DNA from: a virus
Strand: one strand, 5' to 3'
Length of the DNA: 30,488 nucleotides
Virus record (IMG/VR): IMGVR_UViG_3300022689_000284
Coordinates: 1 to 30,488 of that record
Shown here: positions 20,526 to 27,761 of the stretch, one piece after another
How positions within the stretch are numbered: the first letter of the stretch is position 1
Layout: each line of letters begins with the position of its first letter
Made by a program: the position numbers and the translations under genes
Notes under the pieces: generated by a model
What the model saw: only the letters and a program-made list of their open reading frames with translations
Told to the model about the DNA's origin: nothing
The model's database searches: none

Positions 20526-22562
20526 CTATTGAATATAATCTAAGTATTTAAAAAAAGCAGATATATTAGTTCCATTATCACTTACGACTGCGACTCTCCA
20601 TTTTATATCTGTCCTAGGGGGGACCACTATCTTCTTTTGAAGATCATCATAGTAAAGCCCAGTCTGTAGATCTTGAGAAAGTCTTGCCTGAAAAGGGCCA
20701 CCTACTTCACGAGTTAATAACAAAAGATTTGCAGATCCAGCAAGCCCACCACTTCTTGAGATTGAACCCCCAATATCAAAAACAGTCCTTTGAACATTAT
20801 CGGGGACCGTATCCGCTGCAATCAAGGTCCTATTTGTTTCAATGGGCATGACTGCAAACACATTCGCTGTCGTTGTAACTTGTCTAGCAGTTAATTCACC
20901 CTGGTTAAATCCACTTGATCCGGCTTTAATAACTCTACCACGCGAAAGCCTAAAACAATTAGTTGTACTTATAACAGGTGTAGTTCCATTTAAAATTACA
21001 TACTGATCTATTTCACGCATGTAATCTTCATTTAAAATGTTATTCCATTGAACTACAGCCGCCCCCGTTCCTGAGGTTGTAGCAACCCTATAACTGTCTC
21101 CTATTAAAGGAGTTCTGGGCTCTGTTACACCCGGGGCAATGACAACATCATTAAGCCTGTTATCTCCGTCTGACCAAAAGAAAACAGTTATTGTGGTTTC
21201 ACTAGTGACTTCCCTTATATGTCCATGAAATCCTTGAGTGTCATCAATGAATAAATCACCAACCGCAACACCGTCGGTGATAAAAGTAGCTGTGGAATCA
21301 GTAACAGTAAATTCACTTGCAGATGTAACACTCCCACTTGTTACTAAGGCACCAACATCATTTGCGCTTGATGAAAAGGTTTCAAGGTTTTGATTTTCTA
21401 TTGCATTGAAACCAGTATAATCTCCGCTACCGTTCCATACATCGACTGGCACATCATTAGTATCCACATTTGTCACTCTGCCAAACTTGTCGCCAAAAAC
21501 TAACAAAGGATAAAAGCCTCTAGCGATTTCAAAAAGAAAATCTGAAGTCTGTAGCGAGCCATATTGATTAACAGCTACATTTCTAAAAACCCCAGAAGCG
21601 TCTAACCCAGAAATAGTTGACCTTGCCGTATGAATCCCACCTTGCCAGGATCCAGTTCTTAAATTAATAGCACGCCCAACTATTGCATCATTTTCAACCC
21701 TTACAAATATTGGTAAATTAGGCGAGGGAATTGTTGAGCCTTTTTGTGAATTTATAGTTTGGTCTATGTGGACCTGTATAAATTTACCCTCGGGCGTTGT
21801 TACATAGTAAGTAGGTGAAGCTATTCCGTACCACTCAAAGCCCACATGATAAATGTGGTTATTTAAAGGATTAAAAGCTACTGGTACTCCACTTGCTCTG
21901 AATCTTGAATTAGAATTTCCATCTAATTTATCAACGTTAAAATCGGCCTGATAAGTTTTTGAAGCATAGCTTCCTAATTTTTTTCTAAAAACATAAAGCC
22001 CAGTAGCATCATAACCCCAGCCGATACCGTTATAAATATCACCGCTTGGAGTTGTAGGGTTATCCTCACCGTAACCCCATTCTATTTTTTCAGAATTTTG
22101 CAAGGCTAAAGAGATTTCAATTGTTAAACCACCTTTAACCATCTCTCCAGGCTCATAGGTGACAATGTTTCTAGATCTGTAATAGGAAGTCGATGAAGCA
22201 GTAGCAGGGACTCCTATTTCAATTTGCCCCTCGGTTGGTATTAATGTAGCAGTTCCGTTATTTGAAATCTCTTTAATTAATTTACCATCTAATGATTCTT
22301 GGCCTAGGTCTCTAGAAAACTCTACGTTTATAAAGTTCCTAAAGCCTTCGATAAAAAGAGACCCGCTTTGAGTTATAAATTGGTCACGGTTTGCTACGTT
22401 TAAATCACCGACAGAGTTTAGCTTGGCACTAGAGAACTCTCCTGTTTTATCATTTGCACCAATTAAAGAAGAGGTTGTTTCTCTTGCAGCGTTAGGCAAA
22501 CCACGAGTAGGGCTTTCAACAAAGCTAGAAAATTGTTTATCTAAGATGCCGCCTGTACTCAT
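20526..22562 (-). CDS. Large fibre-like structural protein (678 aa), possible head fibre
   Basis: 678 residues, Gly/Ser/Thr/Asn-rich and beta-predicted. The N-terminal 60 residues are extended (LDKQFSSFVESPTRGLPNAA), likely an attachment region. Residues about 130-290 look like a lectin/jelly-roll domain (GIGWGYDATGLYVFRKKLG, HIYHVGFEWYGIASPTYYVT). The C-terminal half has further beta domains. It lies among head and connector genes, between the decoration-like protein and the neck genes, and far from the tail-fibre locus. That placement suggests a capsid or neck fibre rather than a tail fibre. No named family recognised. Confidence 0.6.
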   Translation of the reverse strand: MSTGGILDKQFSSFVESPTRGLPNAARETTSSLIGANDKTGEFSSAKLNSVGDLNVANRDQFITQSGSLFIEGFRNFINVEFSRDLGQESLDGKLIKEISNNGTATLIPTEGQIEIGVPATASSTSYYRSRNIVTYEPGEMVKGGLTIEISLALQNSEKIEWGYGEDNPTTPSGDIYNGIGWGYDATGLYVFRKKLGSYASKTYQADFNVDKLDGNSNSRFRASGVPVAFNPLNNHIYHVGFEWYGIASPTYYVTTPEGKFIQVHIDQTINSQKGSTIPSPNLPIFVRVENDAIVGRAINLRTGSWQGGIHTARSTISGLDASGVFRNVAVNQYGSLQTSDFLFEIARGFYPLLVFGDKFGRVTNVDTNDVPVDVWNGSGDYTGFNAIENQNLETFSSSANDVGALVTSGSVTSASEFTVTDSTATFITDGVAVGDLFIDDTQGFHGHIREVTSETTITVFFWSDGDNRLNDVVIAPGVTEPRTPLIGDSYRVATTSGTGAAVVQWNNILNEDYMREIDQYVILNGTTPVISTTNCFRLSRGRVIKAGSSGFNQGELTARQVTTTANVFAVMPIETNRTLIAADTVPDNVQRTVFDIGGSISRSGGLAGSANLLLLTREVGGPFQARLSQDLQTGLYYDDLQKKIVVPPRTDIKWRVAVVSDNGTNISAFFKYLDYIQ

Positions 22563-22582
22563 GATTTTCCCTAAAACAATAC

Positions 22583-22620
22583 CGAACTAAGTTTAATCGC
22601 ATACGACTAAACTTAGTTCG
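22583..22620 (-). terminator. Hairpin after the decoration-like gene
   Basis: A perfect 13-bp inverted repeat (CGAACTAAGTTTA / TAAACTTAGTTCG) with a 12-base loop lies in the 74-bp gap before the fibre-like gene. On the minus strand a weak T tract (TTGTTTT) follows. It probably causes partial termination, keeping capsid genes above downstream ones. Confidence 0.6.
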
Positions 22621-22636
22621 ATATACTTAAATTAAA

Positions 22637-23083
22637 TTAAGATGTAAAAGACTGATAGAACTCTAAAAGTATATCAAAGACCCCACCAGTCAGGGCAGCT
22701 GTCCCCACGGTCACAATTACTTGAGTATTTGAAGCATCCACGTAGTAATCAATTTTATGATCATTTGTATTATCAAATAAAAGTGCTCCACCATCTGACT
22801 CACTGTTAGTTACATTTGTAGCTGTACCAACGACACCGAATAAATCAGTGAAATAACCATCGGCATCCGTAGCAGTTCCAGCAAGTCCTGGTCCTACAGT
22901 AATCGTTGGTGTGCCACCACTTGTTACAGCTTCAACTGTGTTTACATGTACAGCAGTGATAACAGATCCAACTTTTAATCCTGCAACTTTCGCCGGAAGT
23001 ACAATTGCACCTACAGCTCCACCGCTTTCAGAAAAGTCATATCTGTATCTTGCAATATATTTTTCATTTAATCCTGCACTCAT
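22637..23083 (-). CDS. Capsid decoration / head stabilisation-like protein (148 aa)
   Basis: 148 residues, neutral, Gly/Thr/Val-rich and beta-predicted (GAVGAIVLPAKVAGLKVGSVITAV, then the TSGGTPTITVGPGL segment). Small beta proteins of this composition encoded just after the major capsid gene are commonly decoration or structural proteins on the capsid surface. A hairpin after the gene suggests high expression together with the capsid. It overlaps the preceding small gene by 4 nt. The exact role, decoration or minor structural, cannot be fixed from sequence. Confidence 0.6.
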   Translation of the reverse strand: MSAGLNEKYIARYRYDFSESGGAVGAIVLPAKVAGLKVGSVITAVHVNTVEAVTSGGTPTITVGPGLAGTATDADGYFTDLFGVVGTATNVTNSESDGGALLFDNTNDHKIDYYVDASNTQVIVTVGTAALTGGVFDILLEFYQSFTS

Positions 23084-23301
23084 TTTTGAGTCTCCTTATA
23101 AATTTCTTTATTTAAATCAAGTTGCTCGAAGTACCACATCACATGCTCATTTTTTAAAGTATCAAAGTAAACATTGATCACTTGGTACTGCTTTAATGTT
23201 TTTAATTGCAGGTCTTGAAATTTTCTCTCAAGACCTCGCAATGATTTTGAGCTTAAACTTCTAGGCAGTATTGTATGACTTGCTTGTGTAGTTAAGCCCA
23301 A
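23080..23301 (-). CDS. Hypothetical protein between capsid genes (73 aa)
   Basis: Not recognised. 73 residues, basic and helical (SLRGLERKFQDLQLKTLKQYQVINVYF), without signal or membrane segment. It lies 10 nt after the major capsid gene and overlaps the decoration-like gene by 4 nt. Position suggests a capsid-assembly or minor head protein. Confidence 0.6.
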   Translation of the reverse strand: MGLTTQASHTILPRSLSSKSLRGLERKFQDLQLKTLKQYQVINVYFDTLKNEHVMWYFEQLDLNKEIYKETQK

Positions 23302-23311
23302 TTAATACCTC

Positions 23312-24145
23312 TTAAGATAATGCACTCTTAACAAGTAAATTGCCTTCATTAAGACCTTTAACACCAAACATTTGGTCCATACTCCATCTTCGACTTCCGC
23401 TACCAAAAGCAATATCTGGTTGGCTTTCAAGCATTGGTTGCGCACCAAAAGCAATAGCGATTGCATCTCTATGTACTAACCAAGATTCTGCAGCTGCTCC
23501 TGTAGTTACAACGTCACTTTGAAAAACAGGTATTCCATATAAAGTTCCGATATTTCCAGTAGCGATTGGCGCATTCCTACCGTTGGCACTTGCATCAACA
23601 AACGAATTAATTGCAATCAGGTCAGCGTAGCTTGCATTACTAAATACAAACGCACGTCCTTCTTTAGGCATACGAGCTTCGTCCGCGGCTTGAATCATTT
23701 CAGTGATTTTTGCTTGAGTTAAAGCACCAGGAGTTAATACGTTACCAGCTACAACACTTGTACTCATTACATCATAAACTTTTTCATCAACAGCTATAGC
23801 ATGCTTTCTAGTTGCTTGATTAATTGCAGCCTCTAATAACTGTACCTGACTTTTTGCTTGATCAAATCTTCTAATAATCCAACTGATGTTGTTCTCCTGA
23901 TCTAGATCCAAATTATCAGTTTCATAGACTAAACTTGTAGCATCCGCTTTAATTCCACCGTTTAAATTTTGCACGGTAAAGTTATCAGTAATTCTTGGGA
24001 ACTGAACTTGCTTTGATCCTGGAGTTGCAAACTGACTCATGTCAGCAAACAATCCTCTTAATACTGTATTCTTTAAAAGAGTGATCTGCACCATCTGTGC
24101 GACTGTATTCTGACCAACTCCTGTACTTAACTCTTCAACTGCCAT
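23312..24145 (-). CDS. Major capsid protein (HK97 fold likely)
   Basis: 277 residues. Forms the icosahedral shell. The N-terminal helix and strand pattern (MVQITLLKNTVLRGLFADMSQF, then GSKQVQFPRI) and the C-terminal segment with GTLYGIPVFQSDVV, AWLVHRDAIAIAFG-like and SRRWSMDQMFGVKGLNEG match the P22/HK97-type coat proteins of many phages. A scaffold gene ends at the base before its ATG, and GGAGAAG four nt upstream is an excellent ribosome site. Order portal, scaffold, capsid is standard. No protease domain is seen, so maturation probably depends on scaffold exit rather than prohead cleavage. Confidence 0.9.
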   Translation of the reverse strand: MAVEELSTGVGQNTVAQMVQITLLKNTVLRGLFADMSQFATPGSKQVQFPRITDNFTVQNLNGGIKADATSLVYETDNLDLDQENNISWIIRRFDQAKSQVQLLEAAINQATRKHAIAVDEKVYDVMSTSVVAGNVLTPGALTQAKITEMIQAADEARMPKEGRAFVFSNASYADLIAINSFVDASANGRNAPIATGNIGTLYGIPVFQSDVVTTGAAAESWLVHRDAIAIAFGAQPMLESQPDIAFGSGSRRWSMDQMFGVKGLNEGNLLVKSALS

Positions 24146-24760
24146 CTAACTTCTCCTTTTTATTTCATTTATATGTAGTCTTAATGCATCACCTAGCGTT
24201 TTTGGTTTTACATCCAAGTCAGGGCTTGCCTTACCCGGTTGACCGTCGGCTATGCTCACATTTTTTTTAAATAAAAAATCATTTTCTTTCTTTCCCTGCT
24301 CAATCAAACTTTTAAGACTCTGCTCATTTACACTGTAATTATCATCTAACTCTAAGCTGCTTAGCTCATTATCATTTAATAATTGTAAAAACTTCTTAGT
24401 GTTTAAACACCCATGCTTTAAAGCTTCCGTTTCTATAGCGCTACTAATCTTTGACCACGCAAACTTCTGGTCTTTTTCAGTGAGTTCTTTTTTTGCTGTT
24501 TCATATTTAGTTTTATAGTCTTCTAAAAGTTCGTCCTTCTTACCCTCAGCTTGAAGCTTTTCAGTCCGAAGTTTTTCAAGCTCCGACTTCATTTCTTCTA
24601 ACTTAGTCTGAGCATTCTTCTTTTCACTTAGAATCTTTTTATAAGTTTCATAAGCGACTTTGTCTTCAGTGCTTTCAGGTTTTTCAACGTTTGATTGATC
24701 GCTTGGACTACTAGTCGTTTGCGTTTGGTCCACTGGACCGGTGGGCTTTACATCTTCCAT
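24146..24760 (-). CDS. Capsid scaffolding protein (204 aa)
   Basis: 204 residues: an acidic, Ser/Thr/Gln-rich N-terminus (about 1-30), a long coiled coil (about 40-100, KKNAQTKLEEMKSELEKLRTEK), a helical middle and a basic C-terminus (LRLHINEIKRRS) that would bind coat protein. This is the normal organisation of phage scaffolding proteins, and the gene directly precedes the major capsid gene with no spacing. No protease motif seen. Confidence 0.85.
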   Translation of the reverse strand: MEDVKPTGPVDQTQTTSSPSDQSNVEKPESTEDKVAYETYKKILSEKKNAQTKLEEMKSELEKLRTEKLQAEGKKDELLEDYKTKYETAKKELTEKDQKFAWSKISSAIETEALKHGCLNTKKFLQLLNDNELSSLELDDNYSVNEQSLKSLIEQGKKENDFLFKKNVSIADGQPGKASPDLDVKPKTLGDALRLHINEIKRRS

Positions 24761-24776
24761 TAAATTACTCCTTTAT

Positions 24777-25289
24777 TTAATTGTCAACTTTCTTTAATTC
24801 TTTACGTAAACTTGATTTTATTTTTTTAATGAGTTGTTTTTCCATCTCCGGAGTTATTTTTAGATAGTCATAACCTCTATCTTGAACGTCTTTACTAATC
24901 TTTTTAAAAGATAAAGGCTTACCAATTGGACCGCTTGCTCCCTTATAGCGTTTATGCTTTTTATTAGAATGCTTAAATATAAACTCACCCTTAGTCGTAT
25001 CTGTTATCACAGAGTTTACGAGGTCTTTTAAAAGCTCTCCAGTGAATGTTATGTTGATAATGCTCCTATCATAATTAGCTGCAGTCTTATTGTATTTTTC
25101 AAGATGCTTTCTTATAATTTGAGTCACAGGATTAGCAGCTGCGAAGGTTGTATCTTGTATTTCTTTTTTGACAATATTCCCTAGACTTGTCTGTAGCTTT
25201 TTATCTCTCAGAGTCTGATTTACTACAATCAACATCTTAGAGTTTAATATCTTTCTAAATTGAGATAAGTTTTTAATTCTAAATTTCAT
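24777..25289 (-). CDS. Virion morphogenesis / neck-type protein (170 aa)
   Basis: 170 residues, basic. A helical N-terminus (QFRKILNSKMLIVVNQTLRDKKLQTSLG) is followed by a central strand-helix unit ITFTGELLKDLVNSV and a basic C-terminus. The F-T-G-E-L-L unit resembles L-T-G-R-M-L in the protein encoded just upstream, a pattern also seen in tail-completion (HK97 gp10-like) proteins. It overlaps that upstream gene by 11 nt. The likely role is head-tail joining; family uncertain. Confidence 0.55.
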   Translation of the reverse strand: MKFRIKNLSQFRKILNSKMLIVVNQTLRDKKLQTSLGNIVKKEIQDTTFAAANPVTQIIRKHLEKYNKTAANYDRSIINITFTGELLKDLVNSVITDTTKGEFIFKHSNKKHKRYKGASGPIGKPLSFKKISKDVQDRGYDYLKITPEMEKQLIKKIKSSLRKELKKVDN

Positions 25290-25866
25290 CTAATGGGTTG
25301 CGTCTTCTTGTAGTAGGTGATTCGCCAAATAAGTTTCTTAAAGCGGCTGCATTTATGACAGGGCTTGCAGAAGCTTCAGGCTCAGGTGTCTCCTTTGACT
25401 TTAATATTCGCTCGACTTTATTCTTAATTCTAGTGGCTTCAGTTTCATTGATTCCAAAGAAGTCACGCTTTGGACCGTTTCTTATAAACCTATGCCCCTT
25501 AAAGCCACTAATATGACCGTAGGCTTTAGGCGTTTGATCAGGCCTAATTTGCAATCTTAAATTATCTTTTCTTTGGCTTTCCTCAAATGAATTTAGCATC
25601 CTGCCAGTCAAGGTTAAGTCTACGCTCCCTCGACTAACACCTTTGTTAGCTGCATAATCTTTTGAGTAGCGAATAAACTTAGAGCCAAATCTATCTTTAC
25701 CTGATGTAGTCCTACGCACCATATAGTCCACCGCTTCAGTATAAAACAAATTTGATTCGGCTGGAGATGGCTTTCTACCGAAAACTTGCTTAAGATTCAC
25801 TACCTGGTAAACTCTGCTCTTCGATGCTTGAGGCTTGTTGACCTTTGGCATTGTTATACTCCTCAA
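25279..25866 (-). CDS. Phage virion morphogenesis protein (195 aa)
   Basis: 195 residues. The core at about 25-120 has FGRKPSPAESNLFYTEAVDY, RTTSGKDRFGSKFIRYSKDYA and VDLTLTGRMLNSF, a pattern typical of small phage morphogenesis/tail-completion proteins. The C-terminus is Pro/Glu/Ala-rich and then basic. The longest frame starts 77 nt inside the portal gene in a different frame; an internal ATG (MPKVNK, 25851) is an alternative start. Because the conserved part begins near residue 28, at least a substantial overlap with portal must be translated. It probably joins head and tail. Confidence 0.65.
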   Translation of the reverse strand: MRSITMPKVNKPQASKSRVYQVVNLKQVFGRKPSPAESNLFYTEAVDYMVRRTTSGKDRFGSKFIRYSKDYAANKGVSRGSVDLTLTGRMLNSFEESQRKDNLRLQIRPDQTPKAYGHISGFKGHRFIRNGPKRDFFGINETEATRIKNKVERILKSKETPEPEASASPVINAAALRNLFGESPTTRRRNPLDEI

Positions 25867-27355
25867 TTTCTTTCAAGTATTTAATAGCATCCTCATCATT
25901 CATACCGTATTTATCCATCAAATAATGAACTCTTGAATTAAGTCCTAGATCAAGTTCTTTTTCAAACTCTTCAAGCTCTTGCACTTTAGTCTTAATAGCT
26001 TCCGGCTTATGGAACTCAATATAAAACTGCTTAGGATCATACTCTCCAAGTGATCCTTGTAAGTCTTGATTAAGATAAGGATTACCATCTCTGTCAGTTG
26101 CTACTTGTAATACTTTCGTATAATGAAACAAAACTTTATATAGCTCCTTTTCAACGTGTCTAAATAATGAAAAATCAGATTGAGAGGCTTCAAACTTTTC
26201 CACCATTTGTAAAAGCTTCTCAATGCCGCTTGTAGCCTTAATGGACTCACCCTTGCTATTGATGACATTGGTATCTAAGCCCCGGCTTGAAAGAAATGCA
26301 GCTAGCCAACTTTGTCTAAATGCTAAGGAGCCTGCAAGGTCCGCACTTGGGGAAGCAAAAGCAAACTCAGAGTCTACAGTTTGACCCTCAAGGACTGGTA
26401 TAAATAAACATTTATTCTTACCTACACTTAGAGTTTGAGGAAAAGCATCCTTTGGACCTTTAAAATATGCCTGACTAAATCCTTGAAGTGATACAGTTTC
26501 AAACTCGCTTGAGAGCATTACATTATATTTAATCGTGCCGTCCATCAGTAAGTTGCCACTTCGAACCCAGTACTCATAATCACGCTCTCCTACGATATCA
26601 ATAAAAGGCATGATCTGATACTCCGCTAGTGGACTTGTAAAATTAGATTCAAGATTAGAGTTGTCACTTATAACCTCTTCAGTATCTTTATCTAGTATCT
26701 CACCTTTCCCGTTCATGCAGAAATTATAATCTTTTGACCAAACATAATAGCGCTCAAGCGTTGATACTTTGTCGTCAGGATCACCTATTAATTGATTCAT
26801 TTGATCGTTATAAATGTCACCTTGAGAGTTGCCTGTACGGTCATTTTCTCTTTGAATTTGTTCACGAAGTCGTGTGTCCATGTTTGAAATAATATACGCC
26901 TTAGAATGCTCAGGATTTTTAGGATCAGCTATCACGTCAAATTGATGAGGATGCAGTAGCTCTAGTTTAAAAGATCCTTTATATGGTTTAACTTTCAACG
27001 TGCATTGATCTAAGTATTTATAAGCCACGTTGCTCGCTTTCATCTTTGAATTAATACTCATAGAGTTATACACGTTTAACATGATATCGTTTTCTACTTC
27101 ACGCTTTGGCTCATAGTTATAAATAGAAGCTTCACTATTAGAGATCCTTTTTTGAAGATTGATCTCATTAAATACGGCCATCTGTTTAACAGTCGCTCGA
27201 CCGTACATAGTAACTAGATACTCAAAGACGTAACTATAGAAATCATCCTGCTGTATTCTGTACTTTTTGTAGGCTAAAACTTTACGCTGTATGTTTTCTT
27301 CGTTCTTAATATCTGCTATTAATTTCTTTCTAAAATCTTGATCTAATAAATTCAT
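25790..27355 (-). CDS. Portal protein (521 aa)
   Basis: 521 residues. Dodecameric ring at the capsid vertex through which DNA passes. Size, position after terminase and endolysin, and sequence fit: an N-terminal helical region, a central beta part (FKLELLHPHQFDVIADPKNPEHSKAYII), a long middle with RGLDTNVINSKGESIKATSGIEKLLQMVEKFEASQSDF around 360-400, typical of the portal stem helix, and a C-terminal helical crown (VQELEEFEKELDLGLNSRV). The ATG is 2 nt after the endolysin gene, and the 3' end overlaps the next gene by up to 77 nt. Confidence 0.88.
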   Translation of the reverse strand: MNLLDQDFRKKLIADIKNEENIQRKVLAYKKYRIQQDDFYSYVFEYLVTMYGRATVKQMAVFNEINLQKRISNSEASIYNYEPKREVENDIMLNVYNSMSINSKMKASNVAYKYLDQCTLKVKPYKGSFKLELLHPHQFDVIADPKNPEHSKAYIISNMDTRLREQIQRENDRTGNSQGDIYNDQMNQLIGDPDDKVSTLERYYVWSKDYNFCMNGKGEILDKDTEEVISDNSNLESNFTSPLAEYQIMPFIDIVGERDYEYWVRSGNLLMDGTIKYNVMLSSEFETVSLQGFSQAYFKGPKDAFPQTLSVGKNKCLFIPVLEGQTVDSEFAFASPSADLAGSLAFRQSWLAAFLSSRGLDTNVINSKGESIKATSGIEKLLQMVEKFEASQSDFSLFRHVEKELYKVLFHYTKVLQVATDRDGNPYLNQDLQGSLGEYDPKQFYIEFHKPEAIKTKVQELEEFEKELDLGLNSRVHYLMDKYGMNDEDAIKYLKEIEEYNNAKGQQASSIEEQSLPGSES

Positions 27356-27356
27356 G

Positions 27357-27749
27357 TTAATCCTTTAATTCAAAATGTACCAAGTCGTTAAAGCGTTGAT
27401 CTTTAAAGTTGTTATCACTGTCCCAATCACCGCCCCACCTTATAGGTATCTTTAAATAATCTGCAACGGCTAGCACATAACCCCCAAAGTGATAAAACCT
27501 TGATATATCATTCCAGTCAATTGGGTAGGGCGCAACGTCTACAGCACGGGAGGGCAATAGATTATGTTTGCTCTGAGGATATACGAGCTTAGTATTTCCA
27601 CTTCTATAAGCTTTCATTTGATCTTCTTCACTTCTATGACCACAAATGATTGAGCAATCATAATATTTAATCACATGGTGAAACAAAACTTGAAGTTTAT
27701 TGTCACATGTTTTTAATCTATCTAGTGAAATATCAGAAAAATTATACAT
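27357..27749 (-). CDS. M15-family peptidase endolysin
   Basis: 130 residues. Cuts peptide cross-links in peptidoglycan (L-alanyl-D-glutamate or similar D-Ala peptidase of the M15/VanY-like group). Zinc and catalytic residues are visible: SKHN with His62, AVDVAP with Asp71, and VHFEL with His125 and Glu127. The length is that of the single-domain T5-type endolysins. It has no signal peptide, so it needs a holin, for which the membrane peptides near 10.7 kb are candidates. It is encoded between terminase and portal, away from any other lysis gene. Confidence 0.85.
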   Translation of the reverse strand: MYNFSDISLDRLKTCDNKLQVLFHHVIKYYDCSIICGHRSEEDQMKAYRSGNTKLVYPQSKHNLLPSRAVDVAPYPIDWNDISRFYHFGGYVLAVADYLKIPIRWGGDWDSDNNFKDQRFNDLVHFELKD

Positions 27750-27761
27750 AAATTTATCCTT

